Positions 1 through 7,575 are shown, numbered from the stretch's first letter. The stretch: DNA of 22,666 bases from Bacteroidota bacterium (GCA_023488865.1 JAMDDG010000327.1:1-22666); one strand, 5' to 3'. The notes: a model not told the origin generated them from the letters alone. Numbers and translations: made by a program.

Positions 1-148
1 GGCCAAAGTAACCCGTATCGCGTTGGAGAACGCAGCTTCTATCGCTGGAATGTTCTTAACCACAGAATGTGTACTGGTGGAAGAGAAGAAAGATGAACCT
101 GCTATGCCAGCAGGCGGTATGGGCGGTGGAATGGGTGGAATGATGTAA
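1..148 (+). CDS. groL: Chaperonin GroEL, C-terminal end (partial)
   Basis: Only the last 48 codons are in the window; the reading frame is open from base 2 to the TAA at 146-148. The peptide contains RIALENAASIAGMFLTTECV and ends in a Gly-Gly-Met repeat tail (GGMGGGMGGMM), which is diagnostic of group I chaperonin 60. GroEL forms the 14-subunit ATP-driven folding chamber in the cytoplasm, working with GroES; the disordered GGM tail projects into the cavity. The groES gene and most of groEL would lie upstream, outside the window. A strong terminator follows 22 bases after the stop, so mntP is probably not simply co-transcribed with it. Confidence 0.97.
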   Translation, partial: AKVTRIALENAASIAGMFLTTECVLVEEKKDEPAMPAGGMGGGMGGMM

Positions 149-170
149 TCCACAACCGTCTATAAATAAC

Positions 171-204
171 AAAAGCCGTCGAAATTCGACGGCTTTTGTT
201 ATTT
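171..204 (+). terminator. Rho-independent terminator of groEL
   Basis: A perfect 12-bp stem (171-182 pairing with 186-197) with a 3-base loop is followed by the T-rich stretch TGTTATTTTT. It lies between the groEL stop and the mntP start, and its T tract ends about 10 bases before the mntP ATG. Confidence 0.9.
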
Positions 205-214
205 TTGCGCGGTT

Positions 215-775
215 ATGGATCTACTTACCATCTTCGTATTGGCCATCGGGCTCTCGATGGACTCTTTTGCCGTTTCTATCAGTTGCGGACTTGCGGAACA
301 AAAAGTCTCTTTCAGCCATGCGGTCAAAATAGCATTTGCATTTGCCTTTTTTCAGGGAATATTACCCTTGCTTGGGTGGCTTATGGGAACTGAATTGAAA
401 GTTTTTGTGGAGCGCATCGACCACTGGATCGCTTTCATCCTGCTTTCCTACCTTGGCGGGAAAATGATCTACGAAAGTTTTAGGAAAGACAACCACGATA
501 AAATAGCCGACATCTACTCTTTCCGTCACATCATGACCCTCTCCATCGCCACCAGCATTGATGCCCTGGTGGTTGGGTTCAGTTATGCCATGGCCGAAAC
601 CGGTAAAATATTTGGTGGGGTACTGATTATCGGCGCCGTCACCTTTTTCTTCTCCATGTTGGGGATCCGGATCGGAAAAGATGTAGGAGGCAAATTTGGG
701 TCTAAGGTGGAACTGTTAGGCGGGATCATTCTTTTCGGGATTGGGGCGAAAATACTGATTGAGCATTTGGGATAA
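215..775 (+). CDS. mntP: Manganese efflux pump MntP family
   Basis: The 186-residue product is a very hydrophobic protein with about six transmembrane segments, the usual size for MntP (YebN). It exports Mn2+ across the inner membrane. Both halves carry the family's acidic membrane motif: LSMDSFAVSISCG near residues 14-26 in the first half and ATSIDALVVGFSYA near 109-122 in the second, reflecting the inverted-repeat fold. The C-terminus has the conserved glycine-rich segment LLGGIILFGIGAKILIEH. The start at 215 gives a first membrane helix beginning at residue 2 and has no Shine-Dalgarno. The leader between the groEL terminator and the ATG is far too short for a yybP-ykoY manganese riboswitch, so that common control of mntP is absent here. 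It converges with the lipoprotein gene on the other strand. Confidence 0.93.
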   Translation: MDLLTIFVLAIGLSMDSFAVSISCGLAEQKVSFSHAVKIAFAFAFFQGILPLLGWLMGTELKVFVERIDHWIAFILLSYLGGKMIYESFRKDNHDKIADIYSFRHIMTLSIATSIDALVVGFSYAMAETGKIFGGVLIIGAVTFFFSMLGIRIGKDVGGKFGSKVELLGGIILFGIGAKILIEHLG

Positions 776-808
776 AAAATCCCTGCCATTGTTGAAATGA
801 CAGGGATT
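773..808 (-). terminator. Terminator between the convergent mntP and lipoprotein genes
   Basis: The hairpin has arms 778-785 and 801-808 plus an inner CAT/ATG pairing. Read on the minus strand it is followed by a run of T (complement of the A run 774-777), so it fits best as the terminator of the minus-strand gene ending at 902. It may also slow transcription leaving mntP, whose stop it overlaps. Confidence 0.75.
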
Positions 809-901
809 GTAGTGGGGAACCCTGAAATATCGAACCTGTTGGAACACTTTTATCGAGTGGTTGATCTTTACGATTTCTTAATCGAGGTTGATAATTGAGG
901 T

Positions 902-2020
902 TTAATTCTTATTTTCAGCCATATACACTTTCAAGACGAGATCAAGGAATGGACCACTTAGGTTATTGACTTCAACAATGATTCCATTCTTATCGAGTAA
1001 AAGGGCATAAGGAATACTGGCAATTCCGTATACTTTGGCAATATTCGATGACATACCTTTTAATTCAGATAAGTGAACCCAGGGAGTATTTACCTGCGTT
1101 ATTCCTCTTTGCCAATCATCAACCTTTGTATCCATTGAGATACTTATGATATTTAATCCTTTGTCATTGTATTTAGTATACACCTTTTTAAGATTTGGAA
1201 CTTCCGCAATGCAGGGTGCACACCAGGATGCCCAAAATTCAAGTAAAGTAAATTTTGAAGTACCAATGTAATCTGATAATCTTACTGACTTATTATCTGG
1301 TGTAAACAATTCAACATCAACAAATTTTTTCCCAACAATTGAATTCCTTATATCGATTTTCTCCTTTTCTTTTCTCTTAAATTCAACAATATCAATGATT
1401 TCTTTGTCAAAAAGAAATTGCTTTGGTATTTGACTTTTAATTACCTGATAGGCAGAATCAGAAAGATTATTACCTTTCATTCGATTTTTAAATATCCTTC
1501 GTCCAACTGGATTCTTTATGTTGTCGGCAATAAAAGTACTTTGATAATCTTTTATCTTCATGGTTAAGATATAAGCTTCAGAATTAACGGGTAACAAATC
1601 AGGAACTTTCCCATTTTTCCTGAGAATTTCAAACTGTAAAAAATAATCATCACCTTTCTTCTTATAAGAATTGTATGCGTCATTTAAGATGGTACCAGAC
1701 ACGAAGGGTACACTATCCATTCTCACATTAATAGTACCTCTTTCTAATACAACTTCTGCTGATTTAACTTTATCAGGATAGTTTCCCGCAGTTATTATGG
1801 AAATGTCGTCCAAAAACTCCTTTCCTTCAAAAATAAAGTTCCCGCTCTTAATGATTGTGGTATCGACAGAGAAGATGGTGTCGCCTTTGAATTTGAAAAG
1901 CATTATCTGAGCTCCATTTTCCATTCCTGAAATATTGCCCGAAATATGGTATTTAGGATAGTGGCAACTAAAACCTGTCAATAGTATTATGATCACAATT
2001 ATCTTGTTCCTATGCTTCAT
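902..2020 (-). CDS. DUF4369/TlpA-like thiol-disulfide oxidoreductase lipoprotein
   Basis: The 372-residue product has a hydrophobic N-terminal signal ending at Cys19 (LLTGFSC). The lipobox is imperfect, but Bacteroidota tolerate this, so it is probably a lipoprotein. Residues about 25-120 resemble the DUF4369 beta domain (YHISGNISGMENGAQIMLFK). A helical linker follows, and the last ~140 residues are a thioredoxin-fold AhpC/TSA-TlpA domain with the redox motif WCAPC (Cys267, Cys270) and the cis-proline loop ASIPYA (Pro337). Such proteins reduce or shuffle disulfides in the periplasm; the substrate is unknown. It starts 6 bases after the broken mini-protein gene ends, so the two form an operon. 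The composition is more AT-rich than the flanking housekeeping genes, suggesting accessory origin. Confidence 0.88.
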   Translation of the reverse strand: MKHRNKIIVIIILLTGFSCHYPKYHISGNISGMENGAQIMLFKFKGDTIFSVDTTIIKSGNFIFEGKEFLDDISIITAGNYPDKVKSAEVVLERGTINVRMDSVPFVSGTILNDAYNSYKKKGDDYFLQFEILRKNGKVPDLLPVNSEAYILTMKIKDYQSTFIADNIKNPVGRRIFKNRMKGNNLSDSAYQVIKSQIPKQFLFDKEIIDIVEFKRKEKEKIDIRNSIVGKKFVDVELFTPDNKSVRLSDYIGTSKFTLLEFWASWCAPCIAEVPNLKKVYTKYNDKGLNIISISMDTKVDDWQRGITQVNTPWVHLSELKGMSSNIAKVYGIASIPYALLLDKNGIIVEVNNLSGPFLDLVLKVYMAENKN

Positions 2021-2026
2021 AATGCT

Positions 2027-2314
2027 TTACTGCTTGTTAATGGTGACGAAAATATTGATTCCATAGCGGTATTTTTCTCCAAAATATAGGAGTGCATCTC
2101 TTGAATTATTAGTACCACCCTTGATTTTGAGGCTACCTTTTTCAAAACCTTGATTAACTGCTTCAACACCTACACTCTTACCATCGATCAAATAAATTAT
2201 CCTTGATGGCTCAGTTATTTGCAAATTTTTGGTTGATGGAGTTTTATTTGAATTACAGGAGGAAATCAGGGATCAAAATAACAGAATGGAAATTTTAAGC
2301 GTTCGTTTTATCAC
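2027..2314 (-). pseudogene. TonB-plug-like mini-lipoprotein with in-frame TGA in its signal peptide
   Basis: The readable downstream part is 65 codons from 2224. It looks like a short TonB-receptor plug-like domain: IIYLIDGKSVGVEAV near its start and ALLYFGEKYRYGINIFVTIN at its end match the IDGK...ALYGEKGKNGVILI pattern of Bacteroidota plug proteins. Reading upstream in the same frame gives a classic lipoprotein signal peptide: GTG at 2314, then VIKRTLKISILLF, a TGA at 2273-2275, then SLISSCNSNK with a good lipobox ISSC. The stop sits where a Trp codon (TGG) would fit. The intact gene would be 95 codons long, ending 6 bases before the TlpA-like gene. Either the gene is a nonsense pseudogene, the base is a sequencing error, or the stop is read through. 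The 65-codon part starting at TTG 2224 would lack export and is unlikely to be the real gene. Confidence 0.68.
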
Positions 2315-2710
2315 ATTTTTAGATTTTAGGTTTCAAGATACTGATTATGAATGTTTCAAACCATTTTTAGAGTAAAAGTAACCAAAATAAATAATGCTTG
2401 ATTTCGAGCAATCAGACAAGCTCAAAATATTAAGTATTTTTAACCAACCTCCTGACAATCCCAGGACAAAACGAACAACCATTCCGTGTTTTGTAACCGT
2501 TTTGGTTCAGTTGACGTGAAATCTCTGAGTAATTGACCTGTCTGTACTTCATTTGGTAGTGTTCGATGTAGGTGATTGCAGTTACCATAGGCTCCTTTTA
2601 CCGGATTTGACTACCTTCTTTACACCGATTTCCACATCTGGAGAATTTTCCGTAACTTTAATATCACAGGTTATGGAAATTACAAAGATCAAAAACGACA
2701 CTTGAGAAGA
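2315..2710. other. Non-housekeeping spacer of the accessory island
   Basis: This is a 396-base stretch between the broken mini-lipoprotein and dinD. It holds the 52-codon recombinase-linker-like ORF (2430-2588, minus) and a 10-codon ORF (ATG 2673 to TGA 2703-2705, plus) immediately upstream of dinD. TAACTTTA at 2653-2660 is a 7 of 8 match to the TAnnTTTG -7 box and could start dinD transcription, but no TTG is at the right distance. No insertion-sequence ends or tRNA fragments were seen. Confidence 0.5.
2430..2588 (-). CDS. Small protein resembling a serine-recombinase linker (52 aa)
   Basis: This is a 52-codon ORF with ATG at 2588 and TAA at 2430, preceded by AAAGGAG only 3 bases from the ATG, a rare Shine-Dalgarno-like match in this window. 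The peptide has a helix-turn-helix-like stretch, YSEISRQLNQNGYKTRNG, then IVRRLVKN. This follows the pattern of the 'Recombinase' linker domain (PF07508 type: IA..LN..GI.T..G..W....V..IL) found after the catalytic domain of large serine recombinases. No catalytic domain is present. It could be a free-standing DNA-binding peptide or the remnant of a mobile element. It reads in the same direction as the broken mini-lipoprotein, which begins about 116 bases further on. Confidence 0.45.
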   Translation of the reverse strand: MVTAITYIEHYQMKYRQVNYSEISRQLNQNGYKTRNGCSFCPGIVRRLVKNT

Positions 2711-3559
2711 ATGAAAACTGAAGATATCAAACATCTATTTACTGAATTTGAGGATGCAGCCTCGGAAATCGATGGTGTTGAATGTTGGAGTGCAAGAGAA
2801 TTGCAGACTCTTTTAGGTTATAGCAAATGGGAAAACTTTGAGAAAGTAATTCAAAAAGCAAAAGATGCTTGTGTAAATGCAGGTGAAAATTTTCCCGATC
2901 ATTTTCCTGACATCAGGAAAACGATACCCATGCCAAAAGGTGCTGAAAAAGAGATACAAGATATTTTGCTGACCCGCTATGCCTGCTATTTAATAGCGCA
3001 AAATGGTGACAGTAGAAAAGTTGAAATCGCGTTTGCACAAAACTATTTCGCGGTTCAGACAAGAAGGGCTGAGGTAATTGAACAAAGAATCCTTGAATAT
3101 GAGCGGATACAGGCAAGAGAAAAGTTAAGTCATACCGAGAAACAACTTTCAGGAATCATTTATGACCGAGGTGTGGATAATCAGGGATTTGCAATCATTC
3201 GATCCAAAGGTGACCAGGCACTTTTCAGACTTTCAACTGCTCAGTTGAAATACAAAATGGGCGTTCCGGAAAAGCGAGCTTTAGCTGATTTTTTACCAAC
3301 CATCAGTATAAAAGCCAAAGACCTTGCAGCAGAAATGACCGGGCTTAATGTTCAGAATAAGGATCTTCATGGCCAAAATCCAATTGAGAAAGAACATGTT
3401 GATAATAGTACTGCTGTAAGAAATATGTTGGTAAATAGAGGGATATATCCTGAAAGATTGCCGGCTTCTGAGGATACAGATAAAGTTAAGCGCCGACTGG
3501 TTAGCGATGAAAAGAAAGTTCTGAAGGATACAAAAAAAGAGCAGGGCAAGAAAAAATAA
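2711..3559 (+). CDS. dinD: DinD-family damage-inducible protein D
   Basis: The 282-residue product matches DinD along its whole length: WSARELQTLLGYSKWENF near the N-terminus, TRYACYLIAQNGDSRKVEIA and NYFAVQTRR in the middle, then RGVDNQGFAIIRSKGDQALF and ADFLPTISIKAKDLAAEMT. The N-terminal half has the BRO-N-like DNA-binding character of this family. In E. coli, DinD is an SOS gene whose product acts on RecA filaments; in other bacteria it is mostly an accessory gene. The ATG at 2711 is preferred over the TTG at 2702 because it matches the usual family start and follows GAGAAG. No LexA box can be assigned, since Bacteroidota operators vary. The gene is isolated between island DNA and tRNA-fMet, which suggests horizontal acquisition. 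Confidence 0.9.
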   Translation: MKTEDIKHLFTEFEDAASEIDGVECWSARELQTLLGYSKWENFEKVIQKAKDACVNAGENFPDHFPDIRKTIPMPKGAEKEIQDILLTRYACYLIAQNGDSRKVEIAFAQNYFAVQTRRAEVIEQRILEYERIQAREKLSHTEKQLSGIIYDRGVDNQGFAIIRSKGDQALFRLSTAQLKYKMGVPEKRALADFLPTISIKAKDLAAEMTGLNVQNKDLHGQNPIEKEHVDNSTAVRNMLVNRGIYPERLPASEDTDKVKRRLVSDEKKVLKDTKKEQGKKK

Positions 3560-3609
3560 AAAGGGTAATTGTTGTAAAGTGTCCCCCAAACGTACCCCCA
3601 GGAAAATAA

Positions 3610-3640
3610 AAGCCTTGTAAATCAATCGTTTACAAGGCTT
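3610..3640 (-). terminator. Terminator of tRNA-fMet
   Basis: A 12-bp perfect stem (3610-3621 with 3629-3640) with a 7-base loop lies 5 bases downstream of the tRNA's 3' end on the minus strand. It is followed there by TTTTATTTT, the expected form of an intrinsic terminator. Confidence 0.85.
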
Positions 3641-3645
3641 CTTTG

Positions 3646-3718
<73 letters not shown>

Positions 3719-3805
3719 GTATATTTTAAAACCAGCTGTTTGGTTTTGTGGGTGCAAAGATAGGCGTTTTTTTCGATCCCACAATAAAAATGCGAGTTTT
3801 TTGTG

Positions 3806-3813
3806 TAAGTTTG
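3806..3813 (+). promoter_or_regulatory. Candidate -7 box for the M23 peptidase-dxr-rseP operon
   Basis: TAAGTTTG matches the Bacteroidota -7 consensus TAnnTTTG and lies 22 bases before the ATG at 3836. No clear TTG -33 element is at the expected distance, so support comes from one box and its position only. Confidence 0.4.
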
Positions 3814-3835
3814 AATCCTTAAGAAAATCGCACCC

Positions 3836-4699
3836 ATGGCGAAAGAAAGAAAGAGAGACAAGCTGAAGAAATTGTTTCAGCACCCCTATCGGATCGTTAT
3901 CTTCAACGACCTCAACCTGCATATTATCAAACAGATCAGGTTTAATGCACGCACGCTGTTGCTTGGCCTGGTTGGGGCAGTTGTTTCCATCATCATTGGA
4001 GTTACCATCCTTATTGCTTTCACCCCCTTGCGGGAATATATCCCTGGCTATCCCAGCGGGAAATTTCGGGAAGAATTAATCCAGAACGCCCTGGCAACCG
4101 ATTCTATCGAACAAAAAATAAATCTTTATGACCGCTATTTCCATGATTTCCGCGCCATGCTGAGCGGTGAAAGTTCTTTGGATTCGGTTGCCAAAAGAGA
4201 CTCTGTTGTTCGTCCCAACCTGAATGAGTTGAAGCATTTAAATGAGGACAGTCTTTTTAAAGATAAGCTGGAACAGGAACAATTCAATCTTCATTTGAAC
4301 CCAGGGAGTGCCCGGAAAAGTGGTCTGGCCAGTTTGCTCTTCTTCCCTCCGCTGAAAGGAATGGTGACTGGCAAGCTGGATTTAGCGGCAGGCCATTATG
4401 GCGTGGATGTAGTTGCAAAACTGAACTCGAGGATCTCTTCCGCGTTGGATGGTACGGTTATACTTGCAGAATGGACTATGGAGACCGGTTATGTGATTGT
4501 TATACAACATGATCAGAATATTGTCACCTGTTACAAACACAATGCCGAGTTGCTTAAAAAACAGGGTGAAAAAGTTAAAGCCGGAGAAGTGATCGCACTT
4601 ATGGGAAATACCGGCAAAGAGACGACCGGGCCACACCTTCATTTCGAACTGTGGGTGAACGGCAACCCCGTCAATCCGGAAGATTATATCAGTTTTTAA
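3836..4699 (+). CDS. Membrane-anchored M23 (LytM-type) peptidase
   Basis: The 287-residue product has a basic cytoplasmic N-terminus (MAKERKRDKLKKLF), one membrane helix at about residues 40-62 and a periplasmic helical region to about 155. The C-terminal LytM domain has both zinc motifs, H187-YGV-D191 and the HLH triad 267-269 (GPHLHFELW), so it should be catalytically competent. M23 enzymes cut peptidoglycan cross-links or activate other hydrolases, so a role in growth or division of the wall is likely. The domain order (TM, helical region, peptidase) is that of the divisome-associated M23 proteins common in Bacteroidota. It lies 12 bases upstream of dxr and heads an apparent operon with dxr and rseP. 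Confidence 0.9.
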   Translation: MAKERKRDKLKKLFQHPYRIVIFNDLNLHIIKQIRFNARTLLLGLVGAVVSIIIGVTILIAFTPLREYIPGYPSGKFREELIQNALATDSIEQKINLYDRYFHDFRAMLSGESSLDSVAKRDSVVRPNLNELKHLNEDSLFKDKLEQEQFNLHLNPGSARKSGLASLLFFPPLKGMVTGKLDLAAGHYGVDVVAKLNSRISSALDGTVILAEWTMETGYVIVIQHDQNIVTCYKHNAELLKKQGEKVKAGEVIALMGNTGKETTGPHLHFELWVNGNPVNPEDYISF

Positions 4700-4711
4700 C
4701 TCCCAACAACC

Positions 4712-5872
4712 ATGAAGAATATTGCCCTGCTCGGCTCAACAGGTTCAATTGGTCAGCAGACCCTGGAGATCATTGACAAAAATCCCGATCAATTTTCAAT
4801 CGAAGTGCTGACAGCCAATAACAATGTAGACCTGTTGATTGAACAAGCATTGAAATTCAAACCTAATGTGGTTGTTATCAGCAACGAAGAGAAATATGCC
4901 CGGGTAAAAGAGGCATTGGCCCCTCATCCCATCAAAGTTTATACCGGCTGCGATGCCATAGCACAGGTTGTGGAGATGGATAGCATTGATACCGTCGTTA
5001 CCGCCATGGTCGGCTATTCCGGATTATTGCCCACCATCCGGGCGGTAAAAGCCGGGAAACAGATCGCTTTAGCCAACAAAGAGACGCTGGTCGTGGCAGG
5101 CGAACTGGTTACCCGACTGGCTATTGAGCACCGTTCGGAGATCATTCCAATCGACTCCGAGCACTCGGCCATCTTCCAATGTTTGGTCGGTGAAGCGGAA
5201 GATTCAGTCGAGAAAATCCTGCTTACCTGCTCAGGGGGGCCTTTTTTAGGCAAAACCGGGGAAGAACTGGGCAAAGTGACGCCAAAACAAGCTTTAAAAC
5301 ATCCCAACTGGGATATGGGAGCTAAAATCACCATCGATTCTGCCACGCTGATGAACAAAGGATTCGAGGTGATCGAGGCGAAATGGCTCTTTGGACTGAA
5401 ACCTGACCAGGTAGAGGTGGTAGTTCATCCACAGAGCATCATTCATTCCATGGTTCAATTCTGTGACGGATCCATCAAGGCTCAATTGGGCCTTCCCGAT
5501 ATGCGAATACCTATTCAATTTGCACTTAGCTACCCCACTCGAATCAAGAATTCGTTGCCACGATTTAGCTTCTCCGATTTCCCAGCCTTCACTTTTACAA
5601 CTCCCGATACGAAAAATTTTCGTAACCTTGCACTTTCTTTCGAAGCGCTTCACAAAGGCGGAAACTTAGCCTGTGTGTTAAACGCGGCCAATGAAGTGAC
5701 TGTTAATGCATTTTTAAACGAAAAAATTTCTTTTTTGAACATCGCGGAAATTAACGAGCAGGTAATGGAGAAGATCCCATTTGTAGGTCATCCTGAGTTG
5801 GCTGATTATATTGAATCCGATAAGGTTGCCCGTATTTACACAGAAGAGATTATCCTGAAACAAAGTAAATAA
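4712..5872 (+). CDS. dxr: 1-deoxy-D-xylulose 5-phosphate reductoisomerase
   Basis: The 386-residue product is a full-length Dxr (IspC), the second enzyme of the MEP isoprenoid pathway, converting DXP to MEP with NADPH and a divalent metal. Visible features are the NADPH-binding loop GSTGSIG (8-14), the metal ligands Asp148 and Glu150 in PIDSEHSAIF with Glu219 in NKGFEVIEAKW, and the flexible substrate loop region around HPNWDMGAKITIDSATLMNK (197-216). HPQSIIHSMVQFCDGS and QLGLPDMRIPIQFALSYP are characteristic of the linker and C-terminal region. It is separated by 12 bases from the genes on both sides, so it is probably translated from one mRNA with the M23 peptidase and rseP. Its presence means the organism makes isoprenoids by the MEP route. 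Confidence 0.97.
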   Translation: MKNIALLGSTGSIGQQTLEIIDKNPDQFSIEVLTANNNVDLLIEQALKFKPNVVVISNEEKYARVKEALAPHPIKVYTGCDAIAQVVEMDSIDTVVTAMVGYSGLLPTIRAVKAGKQIALANKETLVVAGELVTRLAIEHRSEIIPIDSEHSAIFQCLVGEAEDSVEKILLTCSGGPFLGKTGEELGKVTPKQALKHPNWDMGAKITIDSATLMNKGFEVIEAKWLFGLKPDQVEVVVHPQSIIHSMVQFCDGSIKAQLGLPDMRIPIQFALSYPTRIKNSLPRFSFSDFPAFTFTTPDTKNFRNLALSFEALHKGGNLACVLNAANEVTVNAFLNEKISFLNIAEINEQVMEKIPFVGHPELADYIESDKVARIYTEEIILKQSK

Positions 5873-5884
5873 ACAAGATACAAG

Positions 5885-7210
5885 ATGATAATATTGATCA
5901 AAATAGCCCAGCTCCTACTGAGTCTTTCGATACTGGTGATCATACACGAATTAGGACATTTCCTTTTTGCCAAGCTTTTTCATTGCAGGGTAGAAAAGTT
6001 CTATCTTTTCTTTGATCCCTGGATCTCTCTTTTCAAAATACAAAAAGGAGACACCGAATATGGTATCGGATGGGTACCACTGGGAGGTTACGTAAAAATC
6101 TCGGGAATGATCGACGAATCGATGGACAAAGAGCAGATGAAACTGCCCCCACAACCTTGGGAGTTCAGGTCTAAGCCTACCTGGCAACGTTTGATCATCA
6201 TGATAGGCGGCGTTCTTTTCAACCTGATCCTGGCGCTGGCGCTCTATTCCATGATCCTGTTTACCTGGGGTGAAGAATATCTTCCCAATCAAAATGTCAA
6301 ATACGGGGTTGTCGTTTCTGAAACCGGACGGGAAATAGGACTCAAGAACGGAGATAAAATCATTTCGGTTGACGGTAAAAAAATTGAAAGTTTCACTAAG
6401 ATTGTCCCAACCATCGTTTTAGATGGCGCTCGATCAATTGAAGTTCAGCGGGATTCCCAAAAATTAACTCTCCCTATTAAAAAAGAGATCATTCCAAAGC
6501 TGCTCACAGATAAAAACATCCTCGCCCTTCGCGTTCCCTTTTCCTGCAAGATCATAGCATTTGGCAAACAATCAGTCGCGCGGGATGCCGGATTAGAACT
6601 CGGGGATGAAATTCTTTCTGTTGATAGTTTGAAGTTCCGGTACTACGACGAATTTACGGATAAACTGGCAGCGTCCAAAGGGAAAGTGATTAACCTGGAA
6701 GTCAGCCGCAATGGGGTAGTATCTTTCCGTAAAGTAAGTATTGGGGAAAGCGGAATGCTTGGGATCCAACCTGCTTATGACTTGTCAACTATATTTGAGT
6801 ACAAAACAATCCAATATAGTTTGATGGAATCCATTCCTGCCGGGATAGCCAAGGGTTACCGGGCTGTGGGTGATTACCTGAAACAATTCAAGCTGCTTTT
6901 TTCCCCGCAAACCAAGGCCTACGAATCGTTGGGCGGATTTATTGCCATCGGTAATATCTTCCCCGGGATTTGGGACTGGGAAGTATTCTGGAACTGGACC
7001 GCCTTCCTCTCTATCATTCTGGCTGTTATGAATATCCTTCCTATCCCGGCCCTCGACGGTGGCCATGTGCTTTTTTTGCTCTATGAAATCATTACCCGAA
7101 GAAAGCCCAGCGATAAATTTTTGGAATATGCCCAGATCGCCGGAATGGTATTGCTTTTTTCCCTTTTGCTATACGCCAACGGGAACGATGTCATAAAATT
7201 ATTTAGGTAA
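5885..7210 (+). CDS. rseP: RseP-type site-2 (M50B) intramembrane metalloprotease
   Basis: The 441-residue product has the full RseP/RIP layout. The first membrane helix carries the zinc motif HELGH (21-25). Two PDZ-like periplasmic regions follow (about residues 130-200 and 210-290), then a later helix with the third ligand in PIPALDGGH (Asp391), and a final helix near the C-terminus. RseP cuts membrane-bound substrates after a first periplasmic cut: anti-sigma factors in proteobacteria, and more generally remnant signal peptides. The specific substrate here is unknown. A conserved MEx-like beta element and a glycine-rich segment (IGWVPLGGYVKISGM) follow the first helix, as is typical. The dxr-rseP order is common in Bacteroidota and many other bacteria. 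Confidence 0.95.
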   Translation: MIILIKIAQLLLSLSILVIIHELGHFLFAKLFHCRVEKFYLFFDPWISLFKIQKGDTEYGIGWVPLGGYVKISGMIDESMDKEQMKLPPQPWEFRSKPTWQRLIIMIGGVLFNLILALALYSMILFTWGEEYLPNQNVKYGVVVSETGREIGLKNGDKIISVDGKKIESFTKIVPTIVLDGARSIEVQRDSQKLTLPIKKEIIPKLLTDKNILALRVPFSCKIIAFGKQSVARDAGLELGDEILSVDSLKFRYYDEFTDKLAASKGKVINLEVSRNGVVSFRKVSIGESGMLGIQPAYDLSTIFEYKTIQYSLMESIPAGIAKGYRAVGDYLKQFKLLFSPQTKAYESLGGFIAIGNIFPGIWDWEVFWNWTAFLSIILAVMNILPIPALDGGHVLFLLYEIITRRKPSDKFLEYAQIAGMVLLFSLLLYANGNDVIKLFR

Positions 7211-7237
7211 ACTATGAATAACTGATGAAAAGATTAT

Positions 7238-7245
7238 TATATTTG
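7238..7245 (+). promoter_or_regulatory. Candidate -7 box for tatA
   Basis: TATATTTG matches the Bacteroidota TAnnTTTG box in the 61-base gap between rseP and tatA, 26 bases before the ATG at 7272. No convincing -33 TTG is at the usual spacing. It would let tatA be expressed separately from the rseP operon. Confidence 0.4.
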
Positions 7246-7271
7246 CGCACAAACGATAAAAACAGAACGCT

Positions 7272-7484
7272 ATGAACTTATTTATATTGGGTGTTTTAAG
7301 TGGTGCACATGTTGTTTTAATTATTGCAGCCATGCTCCTTTTGTTTGGAGGTTCGAAAATCCCGGAATTAATGGGTGGCTTAGGCAAAGGAATGAAAGAA
7401 TTTAAGAAAGCCATGAAAGAGGATGAACCAACTACGCCTCCGGCAGAAACTGATGAGAAGAAAAAAGAGCCCCTGAAAGAGTAA
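7272..7484 (+). CDS. tatA: Sec-independent translocase component TatA/E
   Basis: The 70-residue product has the TatA layout: a short periplasmic N-terminus, one membrane helix (about residues 8-25), the hinge motif FGGSKIPEL, an amphipathic helix (MGGLGKGMKEFKKAM), and a charged, proline-containing tail. TatA oligomers form the conduit for folded proteins delivered by TatC. There is no tatC nearby, so it must be encoded elsewhere. At 70 residues it is on the small side but normal for Bacteroidota. A strong terminator follows 23 bases after the stop, making this the last gene of the cluster. Confidence 0.95.
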   Translation: MNLFILGVLSGAHVVLIIAAMLLLFGGSKIPELMGGLGKGMKEFKKAMKEDEPTTPPAETDEKKKEPLKE

Positions 7485-7507
7485 TTCAAGGGATCCAATC
7501 CTATACA

Positions 7508-7541
7508 AATACCCCGATGAAACCATCGGGGTATTTTTTTT
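7508..7541 (+). terminator. Terminator after tatA, probably bidirectional
   Basis: A 12-bp perfect stem (7508-7519 with 7524-7535) closes a 4-base loop and is followed by a T run to 7541. It lies between the convergent tatA and tetR-type genes. On the minus strand it is followed by only a weak T-rich stretch, so termination in that direction is less certain. Confidence 0.92.
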
Positions 7542-7575
7542 GTAACGAATTCCTTTTTATGTTCTCAAATAGATG

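Noticed and set aside
148..215. Possible manganese riboswitch (yybP-ykoY type) before mntP
   Set aside because: The interval is only 66 bases and mostly filled by the groEL terminator; the conserved riboswitch core is not present.
2702..2710. TTG at 2702 as the dinD start
   Set aside because: It adds only three residues, and family members begin near the ATG at 2711, which also has a GAGAAG just upstream.
2582..2734. Minus-strand frame overlapping the start of dinD with a hydrophobic start (SFLIFVISITC)
   Set aside because: It ends just inside the 52-codon ORF but runs antisense into dinD, has no recognised domain and no promoter; low-GC DNA easily gives such frames.
3560..3609. C-rich motif CCCCCAAACGTACCCCC between dinD and the tRNA terminator as an attachment core
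   Set aside because: No second copy was found in the window and it does not match the tRNA 3' end, so there is no support for an attachment role.
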